From Vibrio sp. (GTDB lineage Bacteria > Pseudomonadota > Gammaproteobacteria > Enterobacterales > Vibrionaceae), in the NCBI GenBank assembly GCA_028131545.1, contig JAOICL010000004.1, positions 62,001-126,000 of the forward strand: DNA of 64,000 nucleotides, given 5' to 3'. Of this stretch, positions 22,147 through 35,246 are shown piece by piece. A program made the position numbers and the translations under genes. Under the pieces are notes generated by a model, which saw only the letters and a program-made list of their open reading frames with translations, was not told the DNA's origin and did no database searches. Positions within the stretch are counted from its first letter, which is position 1. The number at the start of each line of letters is the position of its first letter.

Positions 22147-23097
22147 ATGAGTGATAACTTTCAGCACGTATCTGTTCTTTTACATGAATCGATTGATGGT
22201 TTAGCCATTAAACCTGATGGCATTTATGTCGATGGAACCTTTGGTCGAGGCGGCCACAGCCGTACTATTTTATCTAAATTAGGTACTCATGGACGCTTAT
22301 ATAGTATCGATCGTGATCCACAAGCAATCGCTGAAGCTAAAACCATTGATGATCCTCGGTTTACTATCATTCATGGCCCTTTTTCTGGCATAGGTGAATA
22401 CATTACGGAAAGAGGACTCGAAGGGAAAGTCGATGGTGTTCTTTTTGATTTAGGGGTATCTTCACCTCAATTAGACGATGCAGAACGTGGCTTTAGTTTT
22501 ATGAAAGACGGGCCATTAGATATGAGAATGGATCCCACTCATGGTTTACCGGTTTCTGAATGGTTGTTAAAAGCAGAACTGGATGATATCACATGGGTTA
22601 TTCGCCAGTTTGGTGAAGATAAGCACGCTAGGCGTATAGCGAAGGCCATTGTCGCTCATCGTGATGATGAAGAAAAAGAACCATTAACTCGTACACACCA
22701 TTTAGCCAAGCTAATATCTGAAGCTGCTCCTAAAAGCTTTAAAGAAAAGAAGCACCCAGCGACACGCACTTTTCAAGCTTTTAGAATTTATATCAATAGT
22801 GAGTTAGAAGAAATAGATAAAGCATTGAAAGGCGCAGCCAGCATCCTTGCACCAGAAGGACGTTTATCGGTGATTAGTTTTCACTCCTTAGAAGATCGCA
22901 TGGTTAAGCAATTTATTCGTAAAGAGAGTCGTGGCCCTCAGGTTCCTCATGGTATTCCAATGACTGAAGATCAGATCAAAGCGCTAGGAAGTGCTAACTT
23001 AAAAGCAATGAGCAAGGCGATTAAGCCAACAAAAGAAGAAGTAGAATATAACCCTCGCTCTCGTAGCTCGATTTTACGTATTGCTGAAAAGCTGTAA
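22147..23097 (+). CDS. rsmH: 16S rRNA (cytosine(1402)-N4)-methyltransferase
   Basis: [24 protein letters not shown]; first gene of the dcw cluster here. Confidence 0.96.
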   Translation: MSDNFQHVSVLLHESIDGLAIKPDGIYVDGTFGRGGHSRTILSKLGTHGRLYSIDRDPQAIAEAKTIDDPRFTIIHGPFSGIGEYITERGLEGKVDGVLFDLGVSSPQLDDAERGFSFMKDGPLDMRMDPTHGLPVSEWLLKAELDDITWVIRQFGEDKHARRIAKAIVAHRDDEEKEPLTRTHHLAKLISEAAPKSFKEKKHPATRTFQAFRIYINSELEEIDKALKGAASILAPEGRLSVISFHSLEDRMVKQFIRKESRGPQVPHGIPMTEDQIKALGSANLKAMSKAIKPTKEEVEYNPRSRSSILRIAEKL

Positions 23098-23148
23098 TTC
23101 GGACGACTCTTGTAAGAGAGTTAAGTGATGATTTTTTAAGGATAGAGT

Positions 23149-23472
23149 ATGCATTTCAAGGATGAACTCAGCAGTCAACTACCTAAAGCGATTCTCCAAG
23201 ATTTCTGCCGTAGAGGATTATTGCCTTTAATGTTGATGTTATTGGTTTTTATTAGCGCGATGGCGATTGTTTTTACAACCCACCATTCGCGATTAGTGAT
23301 AAATGAACGAGCTGCTTTGCAGTCAGAACGTTTAAAGCTTGACGATGAATGGCGTAATTTACTCCTAGAAGAAATGACGCTCTCAGCTCATAGTCGAGTT
23401 GAATATTACGCTAAAAAAGAGCTAGAAATGCAGCGTAGTGATGGGTCAAAAGAAATTATTATTAAAGAATAA
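23149..23472 (+). CDS. ftsL: Cell division protein FtsL
   Basis: 107 aa, single TM plus coiled coil, between rsmH and ftsI. Confidence 0.9.
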   Translation: MHFKDELSSQLPKAILQDFCRRGLLPLMLMLLVFISAMAIVFTTHHSRLVINERAALQSERLKLDDEWRNLLLEEMTLSAHSRVEYYAKKELEMQRSDGSKEIIIKE

Positions 23473-23486
23473 AGGATGTTCAAGGA

Positions 23487-25217
23487 ATGAACGATTCAAT
23501 ATCTCCCTCCCCTAATAACAATGAACCCCCTCCTAATAGTCGTGATGAAACAGGCTTTAAAGGCCGCCTTTTATTCATGAAACTGGTCATTATATTACTC
23601 TTCCTTGGTTTATTGAGCCGTATTGCTTATATCCAAATTCTTGATAGTGATACGTTAAAGCAGCGTGGAGATGGTATTTCACTTCGTTCTCATACTTTAC
23701 ACTCAGCTAGGGGAATTATTACTGATAGAAATGGATCGCCTTTAGCCGTTAGTGTACCGGTGGAGGCTGTTTGGGCTAACCCCAAAATGATCTTTCGACA
23801 AGGAGGGTTTAAAGATATTGAGCGCTGGTACGCATTAGCGGACGTATTAGGAATCGAACGAGAAGTTATGTTGGCTCGCATAGAGAAAAGTGCTCAAAAA
23901 AAACGAGGCTTTATGTACTTAAAACGTCAAGTACGAGAGCCTATGGCGGATTATGTTCGTGAGCTGAAATTACCCGGCATTGGTTTAAAGAAAGAGTCTC
24001 GTCGTTATTACCCTTCATCAGAAATCAGTGCTCATGTGGTTGGGGTTACAGGCATTGATGGGAAGGGGCTAGAAGGCATCGAAACAAGTTACAATGGATG
24101 GCTGAGTGGGGAATCTGGTCAATTCACCATCCGTAAAGATCGTTATGGTAATGTGATTGAAAATATCGGCATTGAAGATAAAGAAGAAGGTAAACCGCTT
24201 AAATTAACAATAGATCAGCGTTTACAAGCACTTGCTTACCGCTCAATTAAACAAGCGGTAGCGGATCATCGAGCAACATCAGGTTCAGCTATTCTTGTCG
24301 ATGTAAAAACAGGGGCGATTTTATCTATGGTTAATGCGCCTTCTTATAACCCGAATAATCGTAGTGATAGAGAAGCGTTTAAAATGCGTAACCGCGTTCT
24401 CACAGATGCGCTTGAGCCTGGTTCGACAGTGAAGCCCTTTGTTGTACTGGCAGCGCTAGAAAATAATATCGTACAAGAAGATTCAATTATTGATACTGGA
24501 TCTGGGCTTATGCGAATAGGGGGCAGTCGTGTTCGAGACAGTTCTCGAATTGGTAAAGCGACCCTTAGAACGATTTTACAAAAATCGAGCAACATCGGTG
24601 TAGCGAAAATGGCATTAGAAATGCCAGTCGATGCTTTACTTGGGATGTACAGCTCAATGGGTTTAGGGCAGTTATCAGGTTTGAACTTTCAAGGAGAAAC
24701 CGTCGGGATTTTCCCAAATAGATCGCGCTGGTCACGCTTTGAAAGAGCGACGTTAGCTTTTGGATATGGTCTTTCTGTATCCCCAATTCAATTAGCGCAA
24801 GCATACGCAACGTTAGGCAGCTATGGACGATATAAGCCATTACATCTTATTGAAGGCAATCCTCAAGATCGTGAAAGACAAGTTCTCGATAAGCACCACG
24901 CTAAACATGTTCTTGAATTAATGGAATCCATTACTCAAGAAGGAGGAACCGCGACTAAAGCAGCCGTCTCGGGATATCGTATAGCCGCTAAAACAGGCAC
25001 ATCACGAAAAGCAGAAGCAGGGGGATATAGTGACGAATACGTTGCAGTCACCGCAGGTGTTGCTCCGATTAGTGACCCTCGAGTGGCTTTGGTGGTGGTA
25101 GTGAATGAGCCTCAAGGCGATTTATATTATGGAGGCTCTGTAGCGGGTCCTGTCTTTTCTGAAATTATGAAAGGGGCATTACAATTGCTTAATGTCGCCC
25201 CTGATGCGCACCGATGA
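23487..25217 (+). CDS. ftsI: Peptidoglycan transpeptidase FtsI (PBP3)
   Basis: PBP motifs STVK (EPGSTVKPF), SSN, KTGT. Confidence 0.96.
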   Translation: MNDSISPSPNNNEPPPNSRDETGFKGRLLFMKLVIILLFLGLLSRIAYIQILDSDTLKQRGDGISLRSHTLHSARGIITDRNGSPLAVSVPVEAVWANPKMIFRQGGFKDIERWYALADVLGIEREVMLARIEKSAQKKRGFMYLKRQVREPMADYVRELKLPGIGLKKESRRYYPSSEISAHVVGVTGIDGKGLEGIETSYNGWLSGESGQFTIRKDRYGNVIENIGIEDKEEGKPLKLTIDQRLQALAYRSIKQAVADHRATSGSAILVDVKTGAILSMVNAPSYNPNNRSDREAFKMRNRVLTDALEPGSTVKPFVVLAALENNIVQEDSIIDTGSGLMRIGGSRVRDSSRIGKATLRTILQKSSNIGVAKMALEMPVDALLGMYSSMGLGQLSGLNFQGETVGIFPNRSRWSRFERATLAFGYGLSVSPIQLAQAYATLGSYGRYKPLHLIEGNPQDRERQVLDKHHAKHVLELMESITQEGGTATKAAVSGYRIAAKTGTSRKAEAGGYSDEYVAVTAGVAPISDPRVALVVVVNEPQGDLYYGGSVAGPVFSEIMKGALQLLNVAPDAHR

Positions 25218-25237
25218 GTAGAAAAAAGGGTAACATC

Positions 25238-26731
25238 ATGATCTCATTGTCAAATTTATTGGACCTTTGGTTTCCATTACCATCAGATATCGCTAACGTC
25301 CCAGTGACAAACTTAGAACTGGATAGCCGCCGTTTACAACCAGGTGATGTATTTTGTGCGATTAAAGGGCACCAAGTCGATGGACGCCGTTTTATTGATG
25401 CTGCGATTCAAAAGCAAGCGGCTGCCGTTCTTGTGGAAGCTGATCAAAAATCAGAGCATGGAAAAGTCGTCATCGAGTCAGCAACGGCCATTATTTATTT
25501 TTATGATTTACCCTCTTATTTGTCGGAAATCGCGACTCGTTTATACCCAACACGATCCATTAAACTGATTGGTATTACAGGAACTAACGGTAAAACAACG
25601 GTGACTCAACTTATTGCTCAGTGGTTGACGTTACTTGGGAAAAAAGCGGCAGTCATGGGAACAACAGGGAATGGTTTTCTTGATGACTTACAAGTGGCAG
25701 GTAATACCACCGGTAATCCTATTGAAATAGCGAAAACGTTATATGAATTGGAGCAACAAGGTGCGGAATATTGTGCACTTGAAGTGTCCTCACATGGCTT
25801 AGTACAGCATCGAATTAAGGCTTTACACTTTGATGTGAGTGCTTTTTCTAATTTGAGTCGTGATCATCTTGATTATCATGACACGATGGAAAATTATGCA
25901 GAAGCAAAAAAGAGTTTATTTACAGAGCATAAAACACAGCACAGCATCATTAATTATGATGATGAAACTGGGCAGCAATGGATAAAAGAAGGCAAGTTAT
26001 CGAACCCATCATCGATTTCATTACAAGGTGATAATACAGACGTTGATCTTTATGCGCATAAGATTCAGTACCTTAATCATGGTATGGCGATTGAATTCTC
26101 TGGTCGCTTCGGGAGTGGGGTGTTAAATGCTCCATTGATCGGTGAATTTAACGCGTCAAATCTATTGTTGGCTTTCCATTGTTTACTGACATTAGGCTTT
26201 GATCAGAAAATACTCGTCAATTATGCTCAAAAACTAAGCTCAGTAATTGGTCGAATGGAAATCTTTCATAAAATTGACACAGTCAAAATAGTTGTTGATT
26301 ATGCTCACACTCCAGATGCTTTGCAAAAAGTATTGCAGGCATTACGACACCATTGTCAGGGAAGTGTTTGGGCTATTGTCGGTTGCGGAGGTGATCGCGA
26401 TAAAGGGAAACGTCCTGAAATGAGCCGTATTGCAGAGCAATTTTCTGATTACATCATACTGACTGATGATAACCCTAGAACGGAGTCATCTCAGGCGATT
26501 ATTCAAGACATGCTCTTAGGCTTATCTCACCCAGATTCTGTTTATATAGAGCATGACCGTTATCAAGCACTATGGCATGCCGCACAGCATGCAAAGAGTA
26601 ATGATATTATTCTTCTAGCGGGTAAAGGTCATGAAGATTACCAAATTATTGGTGATCAGGTTATTCATTATTCAGATAGAGAGAGTGCACAATCGGTTTT
26701 AGAACAACTATCCCAAGTATCATTAGATTAA
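25238..26731 (+). CDS. murE: UDP-MurNAc-tripeptide synthetase
   Basis: Mur ligase ATP motif GITGTNGKTT, DNPRTE (meso-DAP specificity); alternative upstream start at 25214. Confidence 0.96.
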   Translation: MISLSNLLDLWFPLPSDIANVPVTNLELDSRRLQPGDVFCAIKGHQVDGRRFIDAAIQKQAAAVLVEADQKSEHGKVVIESATAIIYFYDLPSYLSEIATRLYPTRSIKLIGITGTNGKTTVTQLIAQWLTLLGKKAAVMGTTGNGFLDDLQVAGNTTGNPIEIAKTLYELEQQGAEYCALEVSSHGLVQHRIKALHFDVSAFSNLSRDHLDYHDTMENYAEAKKSLFTEHKTQHSIINYDDETGQQWIKEGKLSNPSSISLQGDNTDVDLYAHKIQYLNHGMAIEFSGRFGSGVLNAPLIGEFNASNLLLAFHCLLTLGFDQKILVNYAQKLSSVIGRMEIFHKIDTVKIVVDYAHTPDALQKVLQALRHHCQGSVWAIVGCGGDRDKGKRPEMSRIAEQFSDYIILTDDNPRTESSQAIIQDMLLGLSHPDSVYIEHDRYQALWHAAQHAKSNDIILLAGKGHEDYQIIGDQVIHYSDRESAQSVLEQLSQVSLD

Positions 26732-26743
26732 AGGAATAACGCT

Positions 26744-28108
26744 ATGATTACAGTAACACTATTAGAGTTAGCCAATGTGCTTAATGCTGAACTGATTGGC
26801 CAAGATCAACGGGTTAGTCAAGCGACAACGGATACTAGAGCGATTCAAAGTGGTGATCTATTTATTGCTTTAGTTGGGGACCGATTCGATGCCCATGAGT
26901 TTTTACATCAAGCAGAAGAACAAGGCGCAGCCGCTGTGGTGGTAAATCAAGCTTGTGCTTCTTTATCTATTCCTCAACTCGTTGTTGCTAATACGACGAA
27001 AGCGTTAGGTGATCTCGGAGCTTGGGTCCACCAACAGTGCAATACAAAAACATTAGCTATAACGGGAAGTTGTGGAAAAACAACCGTAAAAGAGATGGTC
27101 GCTAATATTTTAAATTACCAAGGCCAAGTGTTGTATACCGCAGGTAATTTTAATAATGACATCGGTGTTCCTTTAACGCTATTACGCACGACGCCTCAAG
27201 ATGACTTCTCGGTCATCGAACTCGGCGCAAATCATATTGGTGAAATTGCTTACACGACACAGTTAGTTAAACCCTCGGTCGCTTTAGTGAATAATGTTGC
27301 AGCAGCTCATCTAGAGGGCTTTGGTTCCATTGATGGTGTTAAACAGGCTAAAGGTGAAATCTATCAAGGCCTTGATGTTGGTGATACGGCTATTGTTAAT
27401 TTAGACAGCCATGGTGATGCGTTTTGGGAGCAAACACTGCAAGATAAAACGATAAAAACCTTTTCGATGAGCGACGATAATGCAGATTATTACCCGTCTG
27501 ATATTGCACTAGCTGAAGATGGAAGCTCTCATTTTACTCTAAATACACCACACTCGCAGTTTTCAGTACAACTGAATATTGTTGGCCAACATAATATCGG
27601 TAATGCCTTAGCGGCAGCGGCTTTAAGTTTGGAATTTGGTGCAACAGATGAGCATATTCAGAAAGGACTCAATCAGCTGGGTAATGTTAAGGGGCGAGTT
27701 GAAGTCATCACATTGAAGCGTCATATCCGCTTAATTGATGATAGCTATAATGCGAGTGTCCCAGCGATGCTTGCCGCCGTCGATTTATTAGCGAATTATA
27801 CCGGGCGACGTTGGTTAGTCTTAGGCTTTATGGCTGAATTAGGAAGTGAAAGCCACCAACTTCATAAAGTGGTAGCAGAGCATGCCAAACAGTACAACTT
27901 TGAAGAAGTTCTGACTTTTGGGGATGATACCCAAATAATCAGTGAGCTTTGTCATGGGCAGCACTTCCATTCTCATGAAAAGATGCTTGACTATATAACA
28001 CAGACATTAAATAACGATACATCGACTCGCGACACTATTATAGTTAAGGGAGCGAACAGTGCTGGTATGAGTCAAGTTGCCAGTGCTTTAAAGGAGACAT
28101 ATTCATGA
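26744..28108 (+). CDS. murF: UDP-MurNAc-tripeptide:D-Ala-D-Ala ligase
   Basis: [14 protein letters not shown]; gene order. Confidence 0.96.
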   Translation: MITVTLLELANVLNAELIGQDQRVSQATTDTRAIQSGDLFIALVGDRFDAHEFLHQAEEQGAAAVVVNQACASLSIPQLVVANTTKALGDLGAWVHQQCNTKTLAITGSCGKTTVKEMVANILNYQGQVLYTAGNFNNDIGVPLTLLRTTPQDDFSVIELGANHIGEIAYTTQLVKPSVALVNNVAAAHLEGFGSIDGVKQAKGEIYQGLDVGDTAIVNLDSHGDAFWEQTLQDKTIKTFSMSDDNADYYPSDIALAEDGSSHFTLNTPHSQFSVQLNIVGQHNIGNALAAAALSLEFGATDEHIQKGLNQLGNVKGRVEVITLKRHIRLIDDSYNASVPAMLAAVDLLANYTGRRWLVLGFMAELGSESHQLHKVVAEHAKQYNFEEVLTFGDDTQIISELCHGQHFHSHEKMLDYITQTLNNDTSTRDTIIVKGANSAGMSQVASALKETYS

Positions 28109-29187
28109 TCATCTGGTTGGCGGAACTGTTACAACCTTACTTTTCTTTTTTTAGGCTTTTTGAATACCTCTCTTTTCGAGCTATTTTGAGTATTATCACG
28201 GCATTAACGCTTTCCGTTTGGATGGGGCCTCGTCTTATTGAGCGATTACAATTATTGCAAATAGGGCAAGTGGTTCGCCATGATGGTCCGGAATCTCACC
28301 TAAGTAAGCGTGGTACGCCTACCATGGGTGGACTCATGATACTTGCAGCCATTGGCATTACTGTCTTTGTGTGGGCAGATTTGAGTAACCCCTATGTCTG
28401 GGCTGTTATGTTTGTGATGATAGGGTATGGCGTTGTCGGATTTGTTGATGATTATCGTAAAGTAGTAAGAAAGAATACCGATGGATTGATTGCTCGTTGG
28501 AAGTACTTTTGGCAATCATTGATCGCTTTGGTTGTTGCATTTGCGCTATATGCTTACGGTAAAGATACCAACGCAACGCTTCTTGTCGTTCCTTTCTTTA
28601 AAGATGTGATGCCTCAGTTGGGCGCCTTTTATATTGTATTAACTTACTTTGTGATTGTAGGGACAAGTAATGCGGTGAATTTGACCGATGGGCTTGATGG
28701 TTTAGCGATCATGCCGACGGTTCTCGTTGCATCAGGCTTTGCTGCGATAGCATGGGCAACAGGTAATGTAAATTTTGCTGAATATCTGCACATACCTTAT
28801 ATCCCGCATGCCTCAGAGCTTGTTGTTGTATGTGCTGCAATTGTTGGAGCGGGTTTAGGTTTCTTATGGTTTAATACTTACCCAGCGCAAGTATTCATGG
28901 GAGATGTAGGTTCTTTAGCACTTGGCGGTACATTAGGTACGATAGCCGTACTAGTTCGACAAGAATTTGTATTAGTGATCATGGGGGGCGTATTTGTGAT
29001 GGAAACACTGTCTGTTATTTTACAGGTAGGTTCCTATAAATTACGCGGTCAGCGCATTTTTAGAATGGCACCAATACACCACCATTACGAATTAAAAGGC
29101 TGGCCAGAACCTCGAGTGATTGTACGTTTTTGGATCATCTCTATCGTGTTAGTTTTAATTGGCCTAGCAACGTTAAAAGTGCGATAA
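28105..29187 (+). CDS. mraY: Phospho-MurNAc-pentapeptide transferase
   Basis: [26 protein letters not shown]. Confidence 0.97.
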   Translation: MIIWLAELLQPYFSFFRLFEYLSFRAILSIITALTLSVWMGPRLIERLQLLQIGQVVRHDGPESHLSKRGTPTMGGLMILAAIGITVFVWADLSNPYVWAVMFVMIGYGVVGFVDDYRKVVRKNTDGLIARWKYFWQSLIALVVAFALYAYGKDTNATLLVVPFFKDVMPQLGAFYIVLTYFVIVGTSNAVNLTDGLDGLAIMPTVLVASGFAAIAWATGNVNFAEYLHIPYIPHASELVVVCAAIVGAGLGFLWFNTYPAQVFMGDVGSLALGGTLGTIAVLVRQEFVLVIMGGVFVMETLSVILQVGSYKLRGQRIFRMAPIHHHYELKGWPEPRVIVRFWIISIVLVLIGLATLKVR

Positions 29188-29221
29188 CGTTCTTTTTTAG
29201 ATAAAGATAAAGGTATATTGA

Positions 29222-30565
29222 ATGCAAAGTAAGTGGCAGGGAATTAAGACAGTGACAGTCGTAGGGTTAGGCATTACTGGTCTTTCAGTTGTACGTCATT
29301 TATGTTCATTACCTTTTGAACTTGATATTCGAGTCATGGATACTCGAGTATCACCACCTCAAGAAGATAAATTACCCACATCGGTGCAATGGCACAAAGG
29401 AAGTTGGCAAGAGGAATGGTTACAAGACTCGGATCTTGTTGTTGTCAATCCAGGCATTGCCCTTGCGACACCACAGATACAACGATTGATACAACAAGGA
29501 ACGACCGTTGTAGGGGATATCGAGTTGTTTGCTTGGAGTGTCGATAAACCGGTCGTTGCAATTACAGGTTCTAACGGCAAAAGCACCGTGACAGATATGA
29601 TGGGAGTTGTGGCTAATGCTTGTGGCGTTAAAACACTCATTGGCGGAAATATCGGTGTACCTGCACTTGATTTGCTTGAGTTGGATGCCGATCTCTATGT
29701 TTTAGAATTATCGAGTTTTCAGCTTGAAACGACACACACTCTCAAGTTAATGGCCGCTGCGTTCTTGAATTTATCAGAAGATCATATGGATCGTTATTCT
29801 GGTATGGATGATTATCGAGAAGCTAAATTACGTATTTTTGATAATGCACAATCAGCCATCGTCAATCAAGATGACAGTGCAACCTACCCGACTGATCAGG
29901 TGAATGGTATTGTCAGCTTCTCATTAACTGGAAAGGGGAATTTTACTCTTAAAGGTAAAGAAGTGTGTTATAGAGAATCAGTAACGCAGGCGTTATTACC
30001 TGTCGGGCTTTCAACTGACTCTCTACAGATGGTGGGACTGCACAATGTCGCGAATGTGATGGCGGTATTAGCGTTGTTGAAATCAGTTAATATCGACTTT
30101 ACATTAGCCATTGAAACAATACAGAAATACAGTGGTTTGCAACATCGTTGTCAATTGATTGCTGAGAGTAATGGCGTACGTTGGGTGAATGATTCTAAAG
30201 CGACGAATGTTGCAAGTACCATCGCAGCATTATCGGGATTGGATCTTCCAGGATGTTTATATTTGTTAGTGGGTGGAGAAGGCAAAGGAGCTGACTTTTC
30301 AGAACTGAAACCCATATTAACCTCAATGAATGTACACCTGTGCTGTTATGGTGTGGATGGCGATCAATTCCTGTCATTGCACTCTAGTACGGAACGATTT
30401 GGCTCGATCGATGACATCATTACAGCCATTTTACCTCGTTTAAATACGGGGGATATGGTCATGTTATCACCGGCTTGTGCTAGCTTCGATCAATTTTCTA
30501 GTTTCATCGCAAGAGGGGAGTATTTCACTCAGTTAGTGAATTCTGCCATAGTATCTAAAGTCTAA
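29222..30565 (+). CDS. murD: UDP-MurNAc-L-alanine:D-glutamate ligase
   Basis: [21 protein letters not shown]; gene order. Confidence 0.96.
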   Translation: MQSKWQGIKTVTVVGLGITGLSVVRHLCSLPFELDIRVMDTRVSPPQEDKLPTSVQWHKGSWQEEWLQDSDLVVVNPGIALATPQIQRLIQQGTTVVGDIELFAWSVDKPVVAITGSNGKSTVTDMMGVVANACGVKTLIGGNIGVPALDLLELDADLYVLELSSFQLETTHTLKLMAAAFLNLSEDHMDRYSGMDDYREAKLRIFDNAQSAIVNQDDSATYPTDQVNGIVSFSLTGKGNFTLKGKEVCYRESVTQALLPVGLSTDSLQMVGLHNVANVMAVLALLKSVNIDFTLAIETIQKYSGLQHRCQLIAESNGVRWVNDSKATNVASTIAALSGLDLPGCLYLLVGGEGKGADFSELKPILTSMNVHLCCYGVDGDQFLSLHSSTERFGSIDDIITAILPRLNTGDMVMLSPACASFDQFSSFIARGEYFTQLVNSAIVSKV

Positions 30566-30601
30566 GGAATAAATCCTGACTCGAAAGGAGTATCTGAGTC
30601 A

Positions 30602-31786
30602 ATGAACGACCCATCTCAAAGCCGCTTAATTCAAACTTGGCATTGGTTAAATAACACCCCGCCTAAATCATTATTTGATCGCCAATTAATTTGGTTGTCA
30701 TTTGCATTAATGATGATCGGGTTAGTGATGGTGACATCCGCCTCTTTCCCTGTGAGTGAAAGACTGGTTGATTTTCCTTTCCACTTTATGATTCGCCATG
30801 CCATATTTTTGGTCATATCTTTAGGCGCTGCAACCGTTGTTTTATTCATTCCGATGAAACTATGGTTACGATACAGCTCTTACTTTCTTGGTCTATCCCT
30901 CTTAATGCTCCTTTTTGTCGCCTTTGCTGGGAAATCCGTTAATGGCGCCTCACGTTGGATTCCTCTTGGGCCATTTAATTTACAGCCAGCTGAGGTAGCA
31001 AAGCTCAGTTTGTTTATTTTTATTGCTGGTTATTTAGAGCGCTGGAAAGGGGCGATTCAAAGTAGCTTCTTTGATGGGTATATTAAACCATTAATCGTCT
31101 TGGGCATTATGGGGCTTCTTTTGCTTTTGCAGCCAGACTTTGGTTCTCTGGTCGTTATGCTGGTGACCGTATTTGGAATGCTGTTTATTGCTGGAGCAAA
31201 ATTACAACACTTTTTAGGTATAGTGGCTGCGGGTATTGTGGTTGTTATTGGGTTAATAGCCTCAGCACCTTATCGTATTCGCCGCGTAACGTCATTCTTA
31301 GATCCTTGGGCCGATCGTTTTGGTGATGGCTATCAGCTTACCCAATCTTTAATGGCATTTGGTCGTGGTGAATTTATGGGAGAAGGCCTAGGGAACTCGA
31401 TTCAAAAGCTAGAATATTTACCAGAAGCGCATACGGATTTCGTTTTTGCAGTATTAGCTGAAGAGCTTGGTTTTGTCGGTGTCATCTTTGTCTTAGTCTT
31501 AATTTTGTGGTTAGTATTAAAAGCGGTTTCGATAGGTAAAGCGGCGAGAGAACTGGACTTGTTATTTCAAAGCCATCTTGCAATGGGCATCGCTATTTGG
31601 TTTGCATTTCAAACCTTTGTGAATATTGGTGCGGCATCCGGAATGATGCCAACAAAAGGGCTGACACTCCCACTCATTAGTTATGGGGGATCAAGTCTCG
31701 TTATTATGTTTGTTGCTGTGTCCATTTTATTACGAATTGACCATGAAGTTAGATTACTAAGAGAGAACCAAAATGAAGAAGAATAA
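30602..31786 (+). CDS. ftsW: Peptidoglycan glycosyltransferase FtsW
   Basis: SEDS family, [23 protein letters not shown]. Confidence 0.96.
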   Translation: MNDPSQSRLIQTWHWLNNTPPKSLFDRQLIWLSFALMMIGLVMVTSASFPVSERLVDFPFHFMIRHAIFLVISLGAATVVLFIPMKLWLRYSSYFLGLSLLMLLFVAFAGKSVNGASRWIPLGPFNLQPAEVAKLSLFIFIAGYLERWKGAIQSSFFDGYIKPLIVLGIMGLLLLLQPDFGSLVVMLVTVFGMLFIAGAKLQHFLGIVAAGIVVVIGLIASAPYRIRRVTSFLDPWADRFGDGYQLTQSLMAFGRGEFMGEGLGNSIQKLEYLPEAHTDFVFAVLAEELGFVGVIFVLVLILWLVLKAVSIGKAARELDLLFQSHLAMGIAIWFAFQTFVNIGAASGMMPTKGLTLPLISYGGSSLVIMFVAVSILLRIDHEVRLLRENQNEEE

Positions 31787-32837
31787 GAGATTGGTTGTGA
31801 TGGCTGGAGGTACGGGTGGTCATGTATTTCCTGGATTGGCAGTGGCAAAAAAATTACAAGAAGAAGGTTGGGAAATTCGCTGGCTTGGTACGGCTGATCG
31901 TATGGAAGCAGAGCTAGTACCGAGTCATGGTATTGAAATTGACTTTATTCAGGTCAAAGGGCTTAGGGGGCAAGGCGCTCTACGTTTATTGCAAGCGCCA
32001 TTCCAAATAGTAAACGCTATCAAACAAGCGAAAGCTCATTTTAAGCAATGGCAGCCGGATGTTGTACTTGGTATGGGGGGCTATGTAAGTGGACCAGGAG
32101 GCATTGCCGCTAAACTTTTAGGCATTCCCGTTGTCTTACATGAGCAAAATGCAGTTGCTGGTTTGACGAATCAATGGCTGTCAAAAATAGCTCATAAAGT
32201 ATTTCAAGCTTTCTCAGGGGCTTTCCCTACCGCTGAAGTGGTTGGGAATCCAGTTCGACAAGATGTTGTTGCTATACCCTCGCCAGAACTACGCCTAGGC
32301 GATCGTCAAGGGCCTATACGTGTTCTTGTGATGGGAGGAAGTCAAGGTGCCAGAATACTGAACCAAACATTACCCACATCAGCGAGTCAATTAATAGGCG
32401 AATATGAATTTTGGCATCAAGCTGGTAAGGGAAATCAACCTGATGTAGAAAGCGCGTATCACGAACTGGGTGTGACAAATGTTCAGGTCACCGAATTTAT
32501 TCATGATGTGGCTAAAGCTTATCAATGGGCTGATCTCGTTGTCTGCCGCTCAGGCGCACTCACCGTATCAGAATTAGCAGCAGCAGGCATCGCGGCTATT
32601 TTTGTTCCATTTATGCATAAAGATAGACAGCAAGCATTGAATGCTGATCATCTTGTTACGGCTGGGGCTGCAAAAATGATAGAACAGCCCGATCTCACAG
32701 CCAGTGGATTATCGGATTTGATAGCGACACTGGATCGAACAACGTTACTGTCGATGAGCCAAAACGCAAGAAATGAAGCTCAGATTGATGCAGATAAAGT
32801 GGTTGCTAATGCCATTATCAAACTCAGTAACGAATAA
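31773..32837 (+). CDS. murG: UDP-GlcNAc transferase MurG
   Basis: [27 protein letters not shown]. Confidence 0.97.
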   Translation: MKKNKRLVVMAGGTGGHVFPGLAVAKKLQEEGWEIRWLGTADRMEAELVPSHGIEIDFIQVKGLRGQGALRLLQAPFQIVNAIKQAKAHFKQWQPDVVLGMGGYVSGPGGIAAKLLGIPVVLHEQNAVAGLTNQWLSKIAHKVFQAFSGAFPTAEVVGNPVRQDVVAIPSPELRLGDRQGPIRVLVMGGSQGARILNQTLPTSASQLIGEYEFWHQAGKGNQPDVESAYHELGVTNVQVTEFIHDVAKAYQWADLVVCRSGALTVSELAAAGIAAIFVPFMHKDRQQALNADHLVTAGAAKMIEQPDLTASGLSDLIATLDRTTLLSMSQNARNEAQIDADKVVANAIIKLSNE

Positions 32838-32870
32838 TAAAACAATAAGAAATAAAAATAAGAGCAAGAC

Positions 32871-34328
32871 ATGGTTATTAAACACACCCAAGATATAGGT
32901 CAAATGAGAACAATGATCCCTGAAATGCGTCGTGTCAATACGATTCATTTTATTGGCATTGGTGGCGCAGGTATGAGTGGTATAGCAGAAGTTCTGTTAA
33001 ATGAAGGCTACACCATCACGGGGTCGGATATTGCTAAAAACGCGACAACAGAGCGTTTGACTCAAAATGGTGCCCAAGTATTTATTGGTCACCATAGCGA
33101 TAATGTTGTTAATGCTAGCGTCGTCGTCGTATCAACCGCAATTAATGAACATAATCCAGAAATCGTCATGGCGAGACAAAAAAGAATACCGATTGTCCGT
33201 CGAGCAGAAATGTTAGCAGAATTGATGCGTTATCGACATGGTATTGCCGTTGCTGGAACTCATGGTAAAACAACGACCACAGCGTTGGTTACTCAGATAT
33301 ACCATGAAGCTAAGCTTGATCCTACTTTTGTGAATGGTGGGTTGGTTAAAAGTGTTGGTGTGAATGCGCGCTTAGGTTCGAGCAGAATTTTGATTGCAGA
33401 AGCCGACGAGAGTGATGCCTCTTTTCTTCACTTACAGCCAATGGTTTGTATTGTAACGAATATAGAAGCTGATCATATGGATACCTACGGAGGCGACTTT
33501 GAGGTATTAAAGAAAACATTTTTGGACTTTATCCATAATTTGCCATTCTATGGTCAGGCAGTGATGTGTATCGATGATCCTGTCATTCAAGAGATGGTGC
33601 CAGATATTGGCCGACAGGTGATTACTTATGGTTTTTCTGAACAGGCAGATGTTCAAGTTAAGAATTACCATCAAATTGGTCAGCAAGGACATTTTACGAT
33701 TACACGTCAAGGAAGAGCAGATTTAGATATCGTTTTAAATATTCCTGGTGAACATAATGCATTGAATTCAGCTGCAGCCATTGCGGTAGCAACGGAAGAT
33801 GATATTGATGATGAGTCAATAGTGAAAGCGCTTAAAGCAACAGAAGGAACAGGAAGGCGATTTGACCACTTAGGATCGTTTGATACTGGCAAAGGGGAAG
33901 TGATGCTGGTCGACGATTATGGGCATCACCCTACTGAAGTTGCAGTCACGATTCAAGCAGCACGCAATGGTTGGAAAGACAAACGCCTTGTCATGATTTT
34001 CCAACCACATCGTTATACTCGAACACGAGATTTGTACGATGACTTTGCGAATGTTCTGAATAAAGTCGATGTACTTATTATGCTAGAGGTGTATTCCGCT
34101 GGTGAATCACCAATATCAGGCGCATCCAGCAAAGACTTGTGTCGTACTATTCGTGGCTGGGGAAAATTAGACCCGATCTTTATTGCCGATCATGATATGG
34201 TTCCTTCAGTACTTTCTAATGTATTGAAAGAAGGGGATCTTGTTTTGACGCAAGGGGCTGGAGATATCGGAAAAGTCGCTAAATCACTGGCCAATAGTCG
34301 GTTGAATATCGAGCAGATGGCACGATAA
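32871..34328 (+). CDS. murC: UDP-MurNAc:L-alanine ligase
   Basis: [30 protein letters not shown]. Confidence 0.97.
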   Translation: MVIKHTQDIGQMRTMIPEMRRVNTIHFIGIGGAGMSGIAEVLLNEGYTITGSDIAKNATTERLTQNGAQVFIGHHSDNVVNASVVVVSTAINEHNPEIVMARQKRIPIVRRAEMLAELMRYRHGIAVAGTHGKTTTTALVTQIYHEAKLDPTFVNGGLVKSVGVNARLGSSRILIAEADESDASFLHLQPMVCIVTNIEADHMDTYGGDFEVLKKTFLDFIHNLPFYGQAVMCIDDPVIQEMVPDIGRQVITYGFSEQADVQVKNYHQIGQQGHFTITRQGRADLDIVLNIPGEHNALNSAAAIAVATEDDIDDESIVKALKATEGTGRRFDHLGSFDTGKGEVMLVDDYGHHPTEVAVTIQAARNGWKDKRLVMIFQPHRYTRTRDLYDDFANVLNKVDVLIMLEVYSAGESPISGASSKDLCRTIRGWGKLDPIFIADHDMVPSVLSNVLKEGDLVLTQGAGDIGKVAKSLANSRLNIEQMAR

Positions 34329-34464
34329 TCATGCAGTCGCGTTGTTTGGATAATTTTGCTATAGAAAAGCGTAAATATTGAATTGATTTCACTATTTAGC
34401 AGGACTACCATCATGGAGCAATGCTGAACTATGTTGAACTATTGATGACAAGGAAGTGTCGATA

Positions 34465-35235
34465 ATGCAAAGCTTGGGGAAAACACCTCACCAAATGCAA
34501 ATTCAGCCTGTAAATAAACAAGCTAAATCGTTTGATTTTATAGGTTTTATGTTCCTTATTGTCGTTCTGCTTTCTCTTGTTTATGTTGTTTATTTAACAT
34601 CACAATGGATGCTAGACAAAGATCGATTGCCCTTATCTCGTCTTCAGATACAAGGTGATTATCATTATACTCATATTGATGATATTCAAAATGTATTAGG
34701 GGATATTGATACGATGGGGTCCTTTGTTTCTCAAGATGTTGATGAAATACAAAATAAGGTGCTGTCGTTACCTTGGGTCGCCTCTGTTTCGATAAGAAAG
34801 CAATGGCCTGATTTGATATCAATTCATTTGATAGAACACAAACCTAAAGCAATTTGGAATGACAGCCACCTTTTAAATGAACAAGGTCAAGTTTTTGATG
34901 GTGAACCATCTAAGCTACCTGAAAGCAGCTTACGCTTCTATGGACCAGACTCTGAAAGTGAGCAAGTGTATAATAACTATTATAAATGGAATGAGGTGTT
35001 TACATCTCATGGCTTATCAATTCAGAGTATTACGTTAAATGAACGTAAAGCATGGAGCATTATACTAGATAACTCCATTCGTCTAGAGCTGGGTCGTGAC
35101 TTTTTGCAAGAAAGGATCGCTCGGTTTTTCACTTTTTACCAAAAGTTAGACGAAGAGCGCATTCGAGTGAGTTATATAGATCTAAGGTATGATACAGGAG
35201 CTGCTATAGGGTGGCTTCCAGAGAATGTAAAATAA
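34465..35235 (+). CDS. ftsQ: Cell division protein FtsQ
   Basis: Single TM plus POTRA/FtsQ domain, between murC and ftsA; probable ATG at 34465 (track GTG at 34456). Confidence 0.92.
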   Translation: MQSLGKTPHQMQIQPVNKQAKSFDFIGFMFLIVVLLSLVYVVYLTSQWMLDKDRLPLSRLQIQGDYHYTHIDDIQNVLGDIDTMGSFVSQDVDEIQNKVLSLPWVASVSIRKQWPDLISIHLIEHKPKAIWNDSHLLNEQGQVFDGEPSKLPESSLRFYGPDSESEQVYNNYYKWNEVFTSHGLSIQSITLNERKAWSIILDNSIRLELGRDFLQERIARFFTFYQKLDEERIRVSYIDLRYDTGAAIGWLPENVK

Positions 35236-35246
35236 TAGGTATTTAG

